Assembly: GCF_002892535.1 (NCBI RefSeq)
Contig: NZ_CP024847.1
Coordinates: forward strand, 2,604,001-2,668,000
Length of the DNA: 64,000 nucleotides
Reading direction: 5' to 3'
From: Aquella oligotrophica
Lineage (GTDB): Bacteria; Pseudomonadota; Gammaproteobacteria; Burkholderiales; UBA11063
A program made the position numbers and the translations under genes. A model generated the notes under the pieces. It made no database searches, had not been told where the DNA came from, and was given only the letters and a program-made list of their open reading frames with translations. Shown in pieces: positions 56,001 through 63,775 of the stretch. Each line of letters opens with the position of its first letter. The stretch's first letter is position 1.

Positions 56001-57033
56001 AAGTTCTATTACTTACTCACAAACCGGAACGCATCAGGAGTCGGTTCCAAATATTATGCTCAATCAAATAACCGAAAGTACAAATATACTATTAGCAGTA
56101 GAATCCACCACAGAATCACTGGTAGAACTACAGGCAAAAAAAATAAACTATCCAGATGTTGATCTGAATATTGATAATTTCTACGTAGAAAATCACTTCT
56201 TTGGATCAGTGAAAGGTAGCCTGTATGAAGAAAGTAATTCGCTACATATTGATAACCTGACAATTACCAATCAGGCAGCGAATATCAGAATTGATGCTAG
56301 CGACAATTGTCTCGGTTGTGTTAATGAATATGTCGGAATCATCATCCATTCGGACATCAATGATTTTGGTCTACTATTAACCAAGCTCGGGCAGGAAAAT
56401 GTTTTTAGTAAGGGTAAAGGCAAGTTTGATGCAACTATAGGCTGGGCAGGAGGTTTTGCAGCTTTTAACTTCGAGAGCATGCAAGGTACAGCTACACTTG
56501 ACGTCAATAAAGGACAACTGGTACAAGTAAACCCAGGGCTTTTTGGTAGTTTACTTGGGGTTATCAGTTTAAGTAACTATGCAACCTCGCTAAACCCCCT
56601 TGGATTAAATAGCTTTTTTGGTAAAGGATTCGCCTTTGATACCCTAAAAACTAACTTATATCTAAGAGATGGTACGGTAAGAATCAAAAAATTTGATATG
56701 GTTGGACCAATTGCAGCCGTTAATACATTTGGTAATCTAGATTTCATGAATAACCGGATCGATACATTCCTAACTCTGGAGCCAAGATTGGGTGGTACAG
56801 TTGCCACTACCGCAGGGATTGTAACACTTAATCCATTTATCGGATTCTTTGTCTATGCAGCAGAATATCTAGTTGGTGAACCAATCAACAAGGCACTAGC
56901 TGTAAGCTTCCATATTTCAGGAAATATCGAGAGCCCAGTTATGACGCCAACAAAGATTGATAAGCAAATTATAAATAATTTTACATCCAGCCTGGATATT
57001 CTGAACAATATTAAACAACCGCTCCGGCAGTAA
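53068..57033 (+). CDS. yhdP: YhdP family AsmA-like envelope protein
   Basis: A 1321-residue inner-membrane-anchored protein of the AsmA-like clan (DUF3971 then AsmA C-terminal region) thought to carry phospholipids across the periplasm to the outer membrane. An N-terminal membrane helix (LKISAYVTGGVILFSSTVAVVGF) is followed by the LTGYHYSYDKLQTSFSGRLQPEIAINNLTIY start of the periplasmic beta-groove. Long series of beta strands follow, and the C-terminal GTATLDVNKGQLVQVNPGLFGSLLGVISL...GTVATTAGIVTLNPFIGFFVYAAEYLVG region matches the family end. Length is typical of YhdP. Its 3' end overlaps the convergent diiron gene by 23 bases. Confidence 0.93.
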   Translation: MYTRLSKLLNKSLKISAYVTGGVILFSSTVAVVGFKSLDALHSKIDKELFKLTGYHYSYDKLQTSFSGRLQPEIAINNLTIYTANKNQPFLKVKKIVALLSYKSLWELQPIFSYLTIDGSNIALEYDQQDNIRLNREIVTNLNSPSKSDFNLDKLLLSQQQIFITNINLSLHDSKHYPRIIHIGNIFIDFNNLKNQHNLVSKLKLGQNTNLDFNASWMGDKIWNLEHWESGNLNLKSVNSNGYLIKLKAAIKNGSLQEFKTKFDSNKQNFAQYDNNIQNFTDFSGAIKIEQTTPGSYTINGQKLIINTKSGYLFKNANLSGFYKEKQGGQLSIDRLGIEGINSILEVYPTTEKLTLGGNSYLAINWLNNISTPESITLTAKIENLSLKSQESNIPSINNVNLAVKATTTTGRVNLNLADSELNSPKELYHPLKINSLTGSIDWLIESGNTKVNWSNISLKTKNFMVSSDGLFNTESTYIDTKARVSNLNLNGIVSDLPKLVPAGAIKQLKTSILKGTLTNGDITLKGNLKNFPFKNESEGTIHASANINNGSYKFLPTWGAIEKVNAKLDLNNSQINLKIISGSAGNTSIAKSTLQVQNWAHSPQLTLNAEANGLTTAYLDYLATTPFANKVAPAKDQAIINGSSKLKVNLKLPLSSPQKVQLSGKFTPENNTASLTSVPVSINNINGAVNFSQKGIEPSTIKATTLNSSLNLRLTDKEIAINSPDLDYGQIMHLAYKPAESVIYGRSATNITYTLASEQLNIKSSLEGVTIDAVNPISKSESAIAPLNISYNRGNSTHQLIRLNYNNQLYTNVDLNSNFEPNKIRLAVGTSNYQLQNQQESAKVTAKIDTDKFSFTDWAAFASKLTPSTQNISNIETGNESKETIKKARNDATIYPIQVEVNTNGFFAKNYNLDGGTLNATVLPESVYANINTPDIKGKIRYQLDDNHLQINLQRLLLSSSNLVNSEESQSKERIVESSITYSQTGTHQESVPNIMLNQITESTNILLAVESTTESLVELQAKKINYPDVDLNIDNFYVENHFFGSVKGSLYEESNSLHIDNLTITNQAANIRIDASDNCLGCVNEYVGIIIHSDINDFGLLLTKLGQENVFSKGKGKFDATIGWAGGFAAFNFESMQGTATLDVNKGQLVQVNPGLFGSLLGVISLSNYATSLNPLGLNSFFGKGFAFDTLKTNLYLRDGTVRIKKFDMVGPIAAVNTFGNLDFMNNRIDTFLTLEPRLGGTVATTAGIVTLNPFIGFFVYAAEYLVGEPINKALAVSFHISGNIESPVMTPTKIDKQIINNFTSSLDILNNIKQPLRQ

Positions 57034-57952
57034 AAACTTTGGTCTGATTCAAAAGATTAAGCATGCTTGTATGAAGTTGCTTGGCATCATGACGTTTATA
57101 TTCAGCATGAAACACCATTGCTTCCTTGGCTACCTTATCATCAAACCCAAGCCCGCGGATAATCTGATTATTAAATTCAGCATCGCCAAAACTTGCAAAG
57201 TTTGAATAAAGTTCAACAAACTTGTGTATTGCAGGCAATAAATTACTACGTTCATCTTCGCTGATATTACTCCAGAAAGATTCCAGCGTTAATAATGCGA
57301 AACATGAATGCCTTGCCTCATCGTTAAGATGATTTTCCTGTAATGCATAGAAAAATTCGTTGGTGTTTCCATTCTCAACACGATTCCTAGCACGCAGACA
57401 TAAATCAAGATCTTTGGCAAGGATAGCCTCCAAAATTGACGCAGCAACCAGCGTAAAATCATTCCAGTATTGATGCTCAATCATTTTACGACAGGTACTA
57501 AAGATAGCTTCAGCATGATTTTTCTTGCGAAGTTTGATTGGTTTAATACCTGTTTTCGTTTCTACCTGACGAACCGCATCAAGGCTACAAAAACTGTGAA
57601 AACCTTCATCAATGATTATTGTACTAGCAATTTGCTTAAATCCACGATCAAATTTGACAGTATAAGAATCACTAATAATACCAGCATTAGCATTACAAAT
57701 CAGTTTGGTTTCAAGAGTGGATAACTCATTAAAATAATGGTAAAAGCTTTGAGTTAATATCCATGTTCTAGTATCGGTATTATCCGATTGAGGCTGACAA
57801 GATAACTCTCTGGTTTCAATGAACTTTACCAGTGGCTGACTACTTAAAGGAAAAATATCTTTTTCTTGACTGTTAGTTAGTTCTGGCATTTTTTTATGTT
57901 GGACACTGGATAACTTTGTCCAGTCAAGTATTGCTTCTGGGATACTTTGCAT
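57011..57952 (-). CDS. AurF-like diiron oxygenase (complete metal site)
   Basis: A 313-residue all-helical protein similar to p-aminobenzoate N-oxygenase AurF and relatives. Compared with the seven AurF ligands (E101, E136, H139, E196, H223, E227, H230, from memory of that family), the equivalents here are E81, E116, H119, E175, H208, E212 and H215, with matching spacing: IIIDEGFHSF holds E116/H119 and ENHLNDEARHSCF holds H208/E212/H215. So a working diiron centre is expected. The substrate is unknown and no biosynthetic cluster is visible. It is a paralogue of the gene at 58250 and lies 297 bases downstream of it; it may have its own promoter. Confidence 0.75.
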   Translation of the reverse strand: MQSIPEAILDWTKLSSVQHKKMPELTNSQEKDIFPLSSQPLVKFIETRELSCQPQSDNTDTRTWILTQSFYHYFNELSTLETKLICNANAGIISDSYTVKFDRGFKQIASTIIIDEGFHSFCSLDAVRQVETKTGIKPIKLRKKNHAEAIFSTCRKMIEHQYWNDFTLVAASILEAILAKDLDLCLRARNRVENGNTNEFFYALQENHLNDEARHSCFALLTLESFWSNISEDERSNLLPAIHKFVELYSNFASFGDAEFNNQIIRGLGFDDKVAKEAMVFHAEYKRHDAKQLHTSMLNLLNQTKVFTAGAVV

Positions 57953-58249
57953 AATATCATAACTCCGATTTTTATATTGCTTATATAATTTTTATCTAAG
58001 AGCCTGTTTAAAATTTCCCAATCTATAAAAAACACTAAACTGACTCTAAGAATACTGCTTATATTCCGGCATGATTATACTCTTAACGATAACAGATTGC
58101 AATAACATAAATGCATAATAAGATTTCATTTATAATTATTTATCTCAGTAAGTTAATTTAAAATATCTCTCAATAGCTTGTCATTGAAGGATTTTGAGGG
58201 AATAACTACTTTATTAAAGTAAATTAATAGCTTGAGGGAATTACTTTAG
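57953..58249. other. non-coding gap between the two diiron genes
   Basis: No gene is seen. The gap is AT-rich with no clear hairpin; it probably contains a promoter for the downstream diiron gene (minus strand), but no convincing -10/-35 pair could be chosen. Confidence 0.35.
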
Positions 58250-59170
58250 CTAGGATAAGATTTTGCTTTGATTCAGAAGACTTAGCATGGAGTTATAGAT
58301 TCTAGAATTAAAATCAGCGTCCTTATGGCGGATATATTGAAGTGCATTATCCAGCATGTTTTTACTGACACTTAGTGGAATCAAAAGGCGGGCAATAAAC
58401 TCATTACCGAAGTGGCAAAAGCCATGATTATATGATTCAACAAATAATTGAATAGCGGGCATTATATCTGCTTTTATGTTCACATGTAACTGCTGCCAGT
58501 ATAACTCCAGAATATCCAAAAAGAAACAAAGATGTCTAGTCTCATCACTCTGGCGACTTTTCTGTAAACGATAATATATTGAATCGGCAAGACTAGCATT
58601 CTCTTTCTCTTCAAGGTTCAAATTTACTTCACTTGACATTGTAGCTTTCACCAAAGCAGCGATAATCAGATTGAATGCATCAATATTTTTGGGGTCTATC
58701 AAAGCCATTGCTTGCTGGATTTTTTCCATAAGAGTAGTCGTATTATCTGGTAATTTTACAAATTGAATCCTATTTAATTGTGCGACTTTACTCCTAATTG
58801 CCATGCATGAGAAACTATGATAACCTTCATCTACTATTATTGAGCTAGCTATTTGTTTTTGCTCATTATTAAAAATACCATCTCCATCGGCAACAATTTT
58901 GGCACAAACACTACTGATAATATCGAGTTTATTAGTCGCTGTTTTTTGGCAATAGTAATATAATGACTGTAATAATATCCACTGTTTTAATTCATTTAGC
59001 GCACTAGGTGATTTAATAACATCCTGCTGCTCAAAAATAAAGCTGGCAAGCGGCTGCATAGATTCAGAAAAGCAATCAATGCAATCATCGGCTGACAACT
59101 GCCAATTTAACTGTTGGTGTATAGTTGCTGAAGACGACCATTCAAGTATGGTTTCGCTAACTGTTTGCAT
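58250..59170 (-). CDS. AurF-like diiron-family protein with incomplete metal site
   Basis: A 306-residue paralogue of the 57011 gene, sharing the start MQ(T/S)V/I.E.ILEW, the motif QIASSIIVDEGYHSF and the end NSMLSLLNQSK. It keeps four of the seven expected ligands (E115, H118, E210, H213) but has N80, K175 and R206 where the partner has E81, E175 and H208. Full diiron oxygenase activity is therefore unlikely; it could be a scaffold, a subunit, or use one metal. It begins 14 bases after the repeat-bearing pilin gene with a GGAAG ribosome site, so it is likely transcribed with the pilin cluster. Confidence 0.72.
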   Translation of the reverse strand: MQTVSETILEWSSSATIHQQLNWQLSADDCIDCFSESMQPLASFIFEQQDVIKSPSALNELKQWILLQSLYYYCQKTATNKLDIISSVCAKIVADGDGIFNNEQKQIASSIIVDEGYHSFSCMAIRSKVAQLNRIQFVKLPDNTTTLMEKIQQAMALIDPKNIDAFNLIIAALVKATMSSEVNLNLEEKENASLADSIYYRLQKSRQSDETRHLCFFLDILELYWQQLHVNIKADIMPAIQLFVESYNHGFCHFGNEFIARLLIPLSVSKNMLDNALQYIRHKDADFNSRIYNSMLSLLNQSKILS

Positions 59171-59184
59171 TTTACTTCCAAAAA

Positions 59185-60708
59185 TTATCTACAGGTTCCA
59201 ACCGAACCATCTGTTTTACGACAGGTAACATTGGTACAGTTAGCGTTATTAGCACAGCAGCTACCATTATTGGCACAATTACCCACTATTGTTGACCCGG
59301 TACAATTGGCATTATTACCGCAGGTTCCACCAATAATAATTGAGTTAGTACAAACACCATTATTAGCACAACTACCATTTATAACTGACCCACTACAAGT
59401 GGAATTATTATTACAGCTTCCATTAATTAGTGAATTAGTACAGCTGCCACCATTGCCACAGGCACCATTAATTACTGAGCTATTACAGGTACCACCATTC
59501 TGACAACTACTGGTATCCATGCTGGTATAGGTTAATGCCCCAAACATGCTTTGCTCAATCCCGCTGACTACACCCGTTGAGGAGTTATAACTAATTGATG
59601 GATAAAGTGCATTGGTTGCAACACCTGGACAACCCGTCCCCCAGCAGCTACTACCTCCGCCACTTTGAACTGCATTTACAATACTATCACCACCAAAAAC
59701 TACTGAGCCAGTGCAATCACCGTTACACGCCCCATAAATTAATGAATTGCGACAGTTACTTCCCCAACAATTCCCTAAGATAACTGAGCCAGAGCAGTCA
59801 CCTTGATTGCAACTACCACCGATAAAAGAATTGGAACAGTTACTTGAATTGCAATCACCCATCATTAAAGATCCCGAACAATCGGCACTGGAGTTACACG
59901 CACCTAATAATGTAGTATTGGCACAGCTGGTACTTCCGTTGCAATTACCAAAAAAAACACTTCCACTACAATCACTGCCATTACATGCTCCCATGACTAC
60001 CGTATTACTACAATCAGAACCATAACATTGAGTAAAAGATGGACCAAAGTGCATCTGTTCAAAGACAAATTGACCAGGGTTTGCAGGTGGGGTAACTCCT
60101 CCTGGACTGCTTTCACTTCCACTAGGAGAATTAGGTACAGATTCCAATCCAAGATAATTATTTGCTAGGTTAGCACCTGCTAATACTGGAATAATCAAAT
60201 AATTACGCACATTTCCACTCTCATTCGCTGCTAGATTATTTTGCCAGAAGAGTTTGATATAGAGCTTAGTCCCGCTATTGGTACAATTAGGGCTATTGAG
60301 AGCTGGAACACCAACTGCATTATCGAGACAAACAATGCCCCGTAAGCCACTAATGCGAAGTGTTGCTAAATATTGCTGCCATTGAAAGAGATCAAAAGTG
60401 CCCTGTTGAGCCTGCGTACAACTTTCTTGATTACATTTTGGAGTTGGCTCTGGGTTATTGTTTAACCACGCATTTCCCTGATTGTAATAAGTCAAGTAGT
60501 TACTACCCAAATTAGCATTAATCCGATCAAGAATATACTGTCCAGCCAGATTTATCTGTTTCTGCTGATTGGCATAGCTAGTACTTTTCAGACTCGAACT
60601 AAGTAATTTCATAAAGCCAAAGAAAGCAACACCGATTACCAAGACAGCAATCATTATCTCAATTAGGCTTATTCCATTAATAGTTTTTTTCATCTTTGTC
60701 ATACTCAT
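59185..60708 (-). CDS. pilV: PilV-like minor type IV pilin with cysteine-rich repeat domain
   Basis: A 507-residue minor pilin, roughly three times the usual size. The prepilin site is NG|ISLIEIMIAVLVIG, cleaved after Gly12 with Glu at mature position 5. Residues 13-215 form the pilin part with cysteines at about 92, 97, 127 and 142, then a Pro/Ser-rich hinge (190-215). Residues about 228-340 hold eight repeats and about 402-492 six more, of the form C-N-x(2-4)-C-(S/T)-x-S-(4 residues)-G-x, about 14-16 residues with two cysteines each (for example CNGSDCSGSVFFGN). The regular spacing suggests a disulfide-stabilised beta-helix. It may form an adhesive or shielding tip on the pilus. It is last in the minor pilin cluster. 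Confidence 0.85.
   Translation of the reverse strand: MSMTKMKKTINGISLIEIMIAVLVIGVAFFGFMKLLSSSLKSTSYANQQKQINLAGQYILDRINANLGSNYLTYYNQGNAWLNNNPEPTPKCNQESCTQAQQGTFDLFQWQQYLATLRISGLRGIVCLDNAVGVPALNSPNCTNSGTKLYIKLFWQNNLAANESGNVRNYLIIPVLAGANLANNYLGLESVPNSPSGSESSPGGVTPPANPGQFVFEQMHFGPSFTQCYGSDCSNTVVMGACNGSDCSGSVFFGNCNGSTSCANTTLLGACNSSADCSGSLMMGDCNSSNCSNSFIGGSCNQGDCSGSVILGNCWGSNCRNSLIYGACNGDCTGSVVFGGDSIVNAVQSGGGSSCWGTGCPGVATNALYPSISYNSSTGVVSGIEQSMFGALTYTSMDTSSCQNGGTCNSSVINGACGNGGSCTNSLINGSCNNNSTCSGSVINGSCANNGVCTNSIIIGGTCGNNANCTGSTIVGNCANNGSCCANNANCTNVTCRKTDGSVGTCR
59233..60027 (-). repeat. tandem cysteine-rich coding repeats in pilV
   Basis: Two blocks of about 42-48-bp coding repeats: block 1 at 59689-60027 (8 units) and block 2 at 59233-59505 (6 units), separated by a 61-residue non-repeat spacer. 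Each encodes a C...C pair followed by a Ser/Val/Gly-rich strand. Confidence 0.85.
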
Positions 60709-60729
60709 TAAACCAGATTAATCATACAA

Positions 60730-61137
60730 TCAAGTACAATTAACCGTAGCACTTTCTTTTAGATTACCATCACTATCAAGACAGACTATCATTCCAGTCT
60801 GATTTTGAGCACCTTGAGGCATTGCAATTAAGGTATAACTATTAGCATTCGTAGTATTACCAAGAAAGCCGATGGTGTACTGAACTGTCCCTGTTGTGGG
60901 TGATTGGGTATATGGCAACGTTGGATAGTTATTCTGAACGTTTAGGTAGCTACCATTTTCACTATAGAAACGCTCCATAAACTGCGCATCTTGGTACATA
61001 AGTTGTTCAGCAGCATTCCGGTTAGCTTTCAAACCAACGGTAGAGCCAAATATCGGTACAGAAATGGTTGCTAATATTGCCATGATGGCAATAACAATCA
61101 TTAACTCGATTAAAGAAAAGCCTTTTATTTTTTTCAT
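60730..61137 (-). CDS. pilE: minor type IV pilin, PilE/ComP-like
   Basis: A 135-residue pilin with a standard class III signal: KIKG|FSLIELMIVIAIMAILATISVPIF with Glu at +5. The globular part has a C-terminal cysteine pair (VCLDSDGN...VNCT) typical of the disulfide loop. Length fits a minor pilin (PilE in Pseudomonas naming, PilX in Neisseria) rather than the major one, given the neighbours. It follows pilX-type gene after about 100 bases and precedes the repeat-bearing pilin by 21 bases. Confidence 0.88.
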   Translation of the reverse strand: MKKIKGFSLIELMIVIAIMAILATISVPIFGSTVGLKANRNAAEQLMYQDAQFMERFYSENGSYLNVQNNYPTLPYTQSPTTGTVQYTIGFLGNTTNANSYTLIAMPQGAQNQTGMIVCLDSDGNLKESATVNCT

Positions 61138-61238
61138 TTTTATATATCTTATTATTATAATTTAACCTATGAGTCTTCCCTGCTCATATTTATGACAGTT
61201 TCACACAAAGTTCACTAGATATTTAACCTTTATGATAA

Positions 61239-61979
61239 TTATTTAAGCAATTGACTATTTAATAGCGATACTGCAACAACACCAGTATTATTATTACGCC
61301 CAGCATAAAAATATGCCTGGGCTATTGCCTGAGTATTGCCATTGCGTCCAAATGCCTTGGCAGTTACACGGTACAGACGGGCACCACTCACGCTAATTCC
61401 ATTAACAACGATATTAAAATTTGTATTGATCAATTCAATGATGTAATTTGGCTGATGGCATATTGTTGCATCACCTGTTTCGTAAGTAAAAGAGAACCTA
61501 CTAGTTCTATCATCGATCAGTGGTAGTGCATTCTGCCCACTAATAACAGTTCCAATAGAGCCTGAAGTACATGCCCTAACTACATCTGTACCTAGTCGCA
61601 ATAATGGCATACTATAACCATTATCAGCACTTTCTGCGCTACATAAACCTTTGGTAAACCCAGCCATACCTTGATTATTGATGCAATTATTAGTGAAATA
61701 TCGGTTACGAACAGAAATTCTACTTTCATTTGTCATATTAGTAGGTATAGGAAATTGAGATGATTCAAATGTACGAATCCGCGCAACTGCCCCACTTTCT
61801 GCGTCAAAAATTGCCGCATTAGCATATGTACGGGCAAGTATGATATCATTCTTTTTCGCAATATCAGACTGAACAACACTGGTCAACCCTGCTAGCCCAT
61901 ATAATAACACAGCAACAAACACCAAAAGGGATAAAACCGTTATCAGCGCAATACCATGATTTTTATTTACTGTATTCAT
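61239..61979 (-). CDS. pilX: minor pilin, PilX/PilK-like
   Basis: A 246-residue protein with PilX-type N-terminus NKNHG|IALITVLSLLVFVAVLLYGLAGL, lacking Glu at +5 as usual for this tip-located type. A large globular domain follows with paired cysteines (FTNNCINNQ, TKGLCSAES, VVRACTSG, ATICHQP). It starts 3 bases after the pilW-type stop, so it is in the same operon. Confidence 0.88.
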   Translation of the reverse strand: MNTVNKNHGIALITVLSLLVFVAVLLYGLAGLTSVVQSDIAKKNDIILARTYANAAIFDAESGAVARIRTFESSQFPIPTNMTNESRISVRNRYFTNNCINNQGMAGFTKGLCSAESADNGYSMPLLRLGTDVVRACTSGSIGTVISGQNALPLIDDRTSRFSFTYETGDATICHQPNYIIELINTNFNIVVNGISVSGARLYRVTAKAFGRNGNTQAIAQAYFYAGRNNNTGVVAVSLLNSQLLK

Positions 61980-61982
61980 AGC

Positions 61983-62975
61983 TTACCGCAATAAAATAGA
62001 CTGGGTGATAGATTCAGTCAAACGCGTACTTCCAAGTCCGCTACTTTCGCTTGACTGTAACTGTATAGTCAAAATTACCTGATTAATATTAATCCAGTCC
62101 CCAGCTAGCATATTTGTCCTAGTTTTTATTTGCCGGCTATTATTGGTTTGGATCTCGTACTGAGTAGTTAAGCCCACAGCTTCAGGAATTACTAGCTGAG
62201 AAGCTGACATAGCGCCAGTAGGCAACAGAAACCTTGAATATAAGCCAGTAATACCGTTCACCGTTCCAATATAATAATACTTAGTAATAAAATTCATCAA
62301 GCGCGCACTATCTCGATCATGACGTACACCTCTTATTGAAGATTCAAGTAGATTATTTCCCGCAGGTAACGTATTAGCATTTACCTGCCCCGTTATCTGA
62401 TCAAAGCGGCTACAGCTAGCCAAAACATAAGTAGAATTTGCCGTGCTGCCATTTATATCAAGTGCATAGCGATTTGCCAACGGATTAGCAATATCTGCTA
62501 CTAAGCGATAGCTTGGCTCTTGAAAGGTTAAAGGATTTCCAGCAGTAAGGAATGCCGAATTAACCCCATATTGCAATTTTAATATATCATTACCGGCTAC
62601 AATATTTTCACCTGCAAGGGTATTATCAATATTCCGCAATGGTAATACGAAAGCATATAAACCACCATAGCTACTTTCGTAGCTTCTAAAATCATTTGGA
62701 ATATTTATATAATTAATTAAATTTTGACTTTCCCCTGCAATCCTACCATTAAAGCAACCAAAACTACCCGAGGCTTTAATATCATCAGTCAGCTGTAGTA
62801 ATGCCATACTTGAACGTTCGGTTAGCAGGCTTTTACTTCTAGCCTGACCAGTAGTCGAACTAACTGTACTATAAAGCTGCCATATCGCAGCCATAATAAC
62901 AGCACCAAGGCTAACAGCTATTATTGTATTTAACAGGCTAAAGCCATAGACATTCGCGATTTTTTTATTAACCAT
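61983..62975 (-). CDS. pilW: minor pilin, PilW/PilJ-like
   Basis: A 330-residue minor pilin. The signal is NVYG|FSLLNTIIAVSLGAVIMAAIW; residue +5 is Asn rather than the near-invariant Glu. The globular region has QLTDDIKASGSFGCFNGRIAG, typical of PilW-type proteins, and a long beta-rich C-terminal domain. The start directly follows the fimU-type stop (TAA ATG). The role is priming the pilus tip complex. Confidence 0.88.
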   Translation of the reverse strand: MVNKKIANVYGFSLLNTIIAVSLGAVIMAAIWQLYSTVSSTTGQARSKSLLTERSSMALLQLTDDIKASGSFGCFNGRIAGESQNLINYINIPNDFRSYESSYGGLYAFVLPLRNIDNTLAGENIVAGNDILKLQYGVNSAFLTAGNPLTFQEPSYRLVADIANPLANRYALDINGSTANSTYVLASCSRFDQITGQVNANTLPAGNNLLESSIRGVRHDRDSARLMNFITKYYYIGTVNGITGLYSRFLLPTGAMSASQLVIPEAVGLTTQYEIQTNNSRQIKTRTNMLAGDWININQVILTIQLQSSESSGLGSTRLTESITQSILLR

Positions 62976-63524
62976 TTAACATCCAGCACAGGTTGCATTA
63001 TCAGTTCTGGCACACGTAACACTTGCAGTATAACTGCTAAGTCGTATCTGCTGAGAAAAGAATCTGTTTAGCCCTGCATATGATTTACCAACACAAATAG
63101 TAAGATTATTAACGCTATTAACATCCGTAGAACCAATAGTCATATTTTGCTGACTAGCAGTTACCGTTATGCCATTATCAAAACGAATAAATTTAATTCG
63201 CTCTTCATCACTATAGCCATTATTTAAGTTTAAATCCTGATATACCAATATACCATTACTCCAGTCAGTGGCACCACTACATGCAGTGGGCTTTTTTGAA
63301 TTATCAAGTGCTGCGCCACAAACTATAATATTTGAACTACGCCGCAATGCTTCGGTACGGGCGAAACCCGAAAGCGCAATTATCTGCCCGGCAGCACCAT
63401 CAACACTAGCCCGCAACATGCTTTGAGTCGCAGAGGGTATTGCCATCAATGCTACTACCGCGGTTATGGCAAGAGTTACCGTCAACTCAACGAGACTGAA
63501 ACCTTTATTTTTCAATAATAGCAC
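62976..63524 (-). CDS. fimU: minor pilin, FimU/PilH-like (GspH domain)
   Basis: A 182-residue pseudopilin-like protein with NKG|FSLVELTVTLAITAVVALMAIPSA and Glu at +5. The GspH/FimT pattern ASVDGAAGQIIALSGFARTEALRRSSNIIVCG is clear, and the C-terminus has an extra cysteine-rich tail (VTCARTDNATCAGC). It is the first pilin of the cluster, as FimU/PilH usually is. Confidence 0.9.
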   Translation of the reverse strand: MLLLKNKGFSLVELTVTLAITAVVALMAIPSATQSMLRASVDGAAGQIIALSGFARTEALRRSSNIIVCGAALDNSKKPTACSGATDWSNGILVYQDLNLNNGYSDEERIKFIRFDNGITVTASQQNMTIGSTDVNSVNNLTICVGKSYAGLNRFFSQQIRLSSYTASVTCARTDNATCAGC

Positions 63525-63541
63525 CTTAAATCAACTTTCGA

Positions 63542-63775
63542 TTAATGCTGTGGTCGAAAAAATAAACATAGAATAAGTAGTAAACTAAAAAAAACCAACC
63601 CAGAATACTTTAAATTCTGCCAATGCTCATGCGTGTATACGGCAGCAGATAAAGATGCCACCATAATCAAAACTCCACGAAACCCGCGTGAGACAATTAT
63701 TGGTAATGCCAATACAAAAAACACGAGCCCCAAAGCAACCAGCTTGAAGGTTCCTACATCAATTATTTCCTGCAT
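63542..63775 (-). CDS. small membrane protein, three hydrophobic spans
   Basis: A 77-residue protein starting at ATG 63775 (MQEIIDVGTFKLVALG) with GGGG seven bases upstream; a TTG start at 63787 is less likely. Three hydrophobic stretches (LVALGLVFFVLALPIIV, GVLIMVASLSAAVYT, YSGLVFFSLLLILCLFF) suggest an integral membrane protein. No family is recognised. It lies 17 bases upstream of fimU in the same direction, so it may head the pilin operon. Confidence 0.65.
   Translation of the reverse strand: MQEIIDVGTFKLVALGLVFFVLALPIIVSRGFRGVLIMVASLSAAVYTHEHWQNLKYSGLVFFSLLLILCLFFRPQH

Noticed and set aside
59165-59503. Long plus-strand frame across the pilV repeats (repeated LLAQLP-type units)
   Set aside because: It is the antisense shadow of the Cys-rich repeats; its regularity comes from the repeat DNA.
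59233-60027. CRISPR array
   Set aside because: The periodic repeats are coding and diverged, and have no fixed repeat-spacer structure; no cas genes are present.
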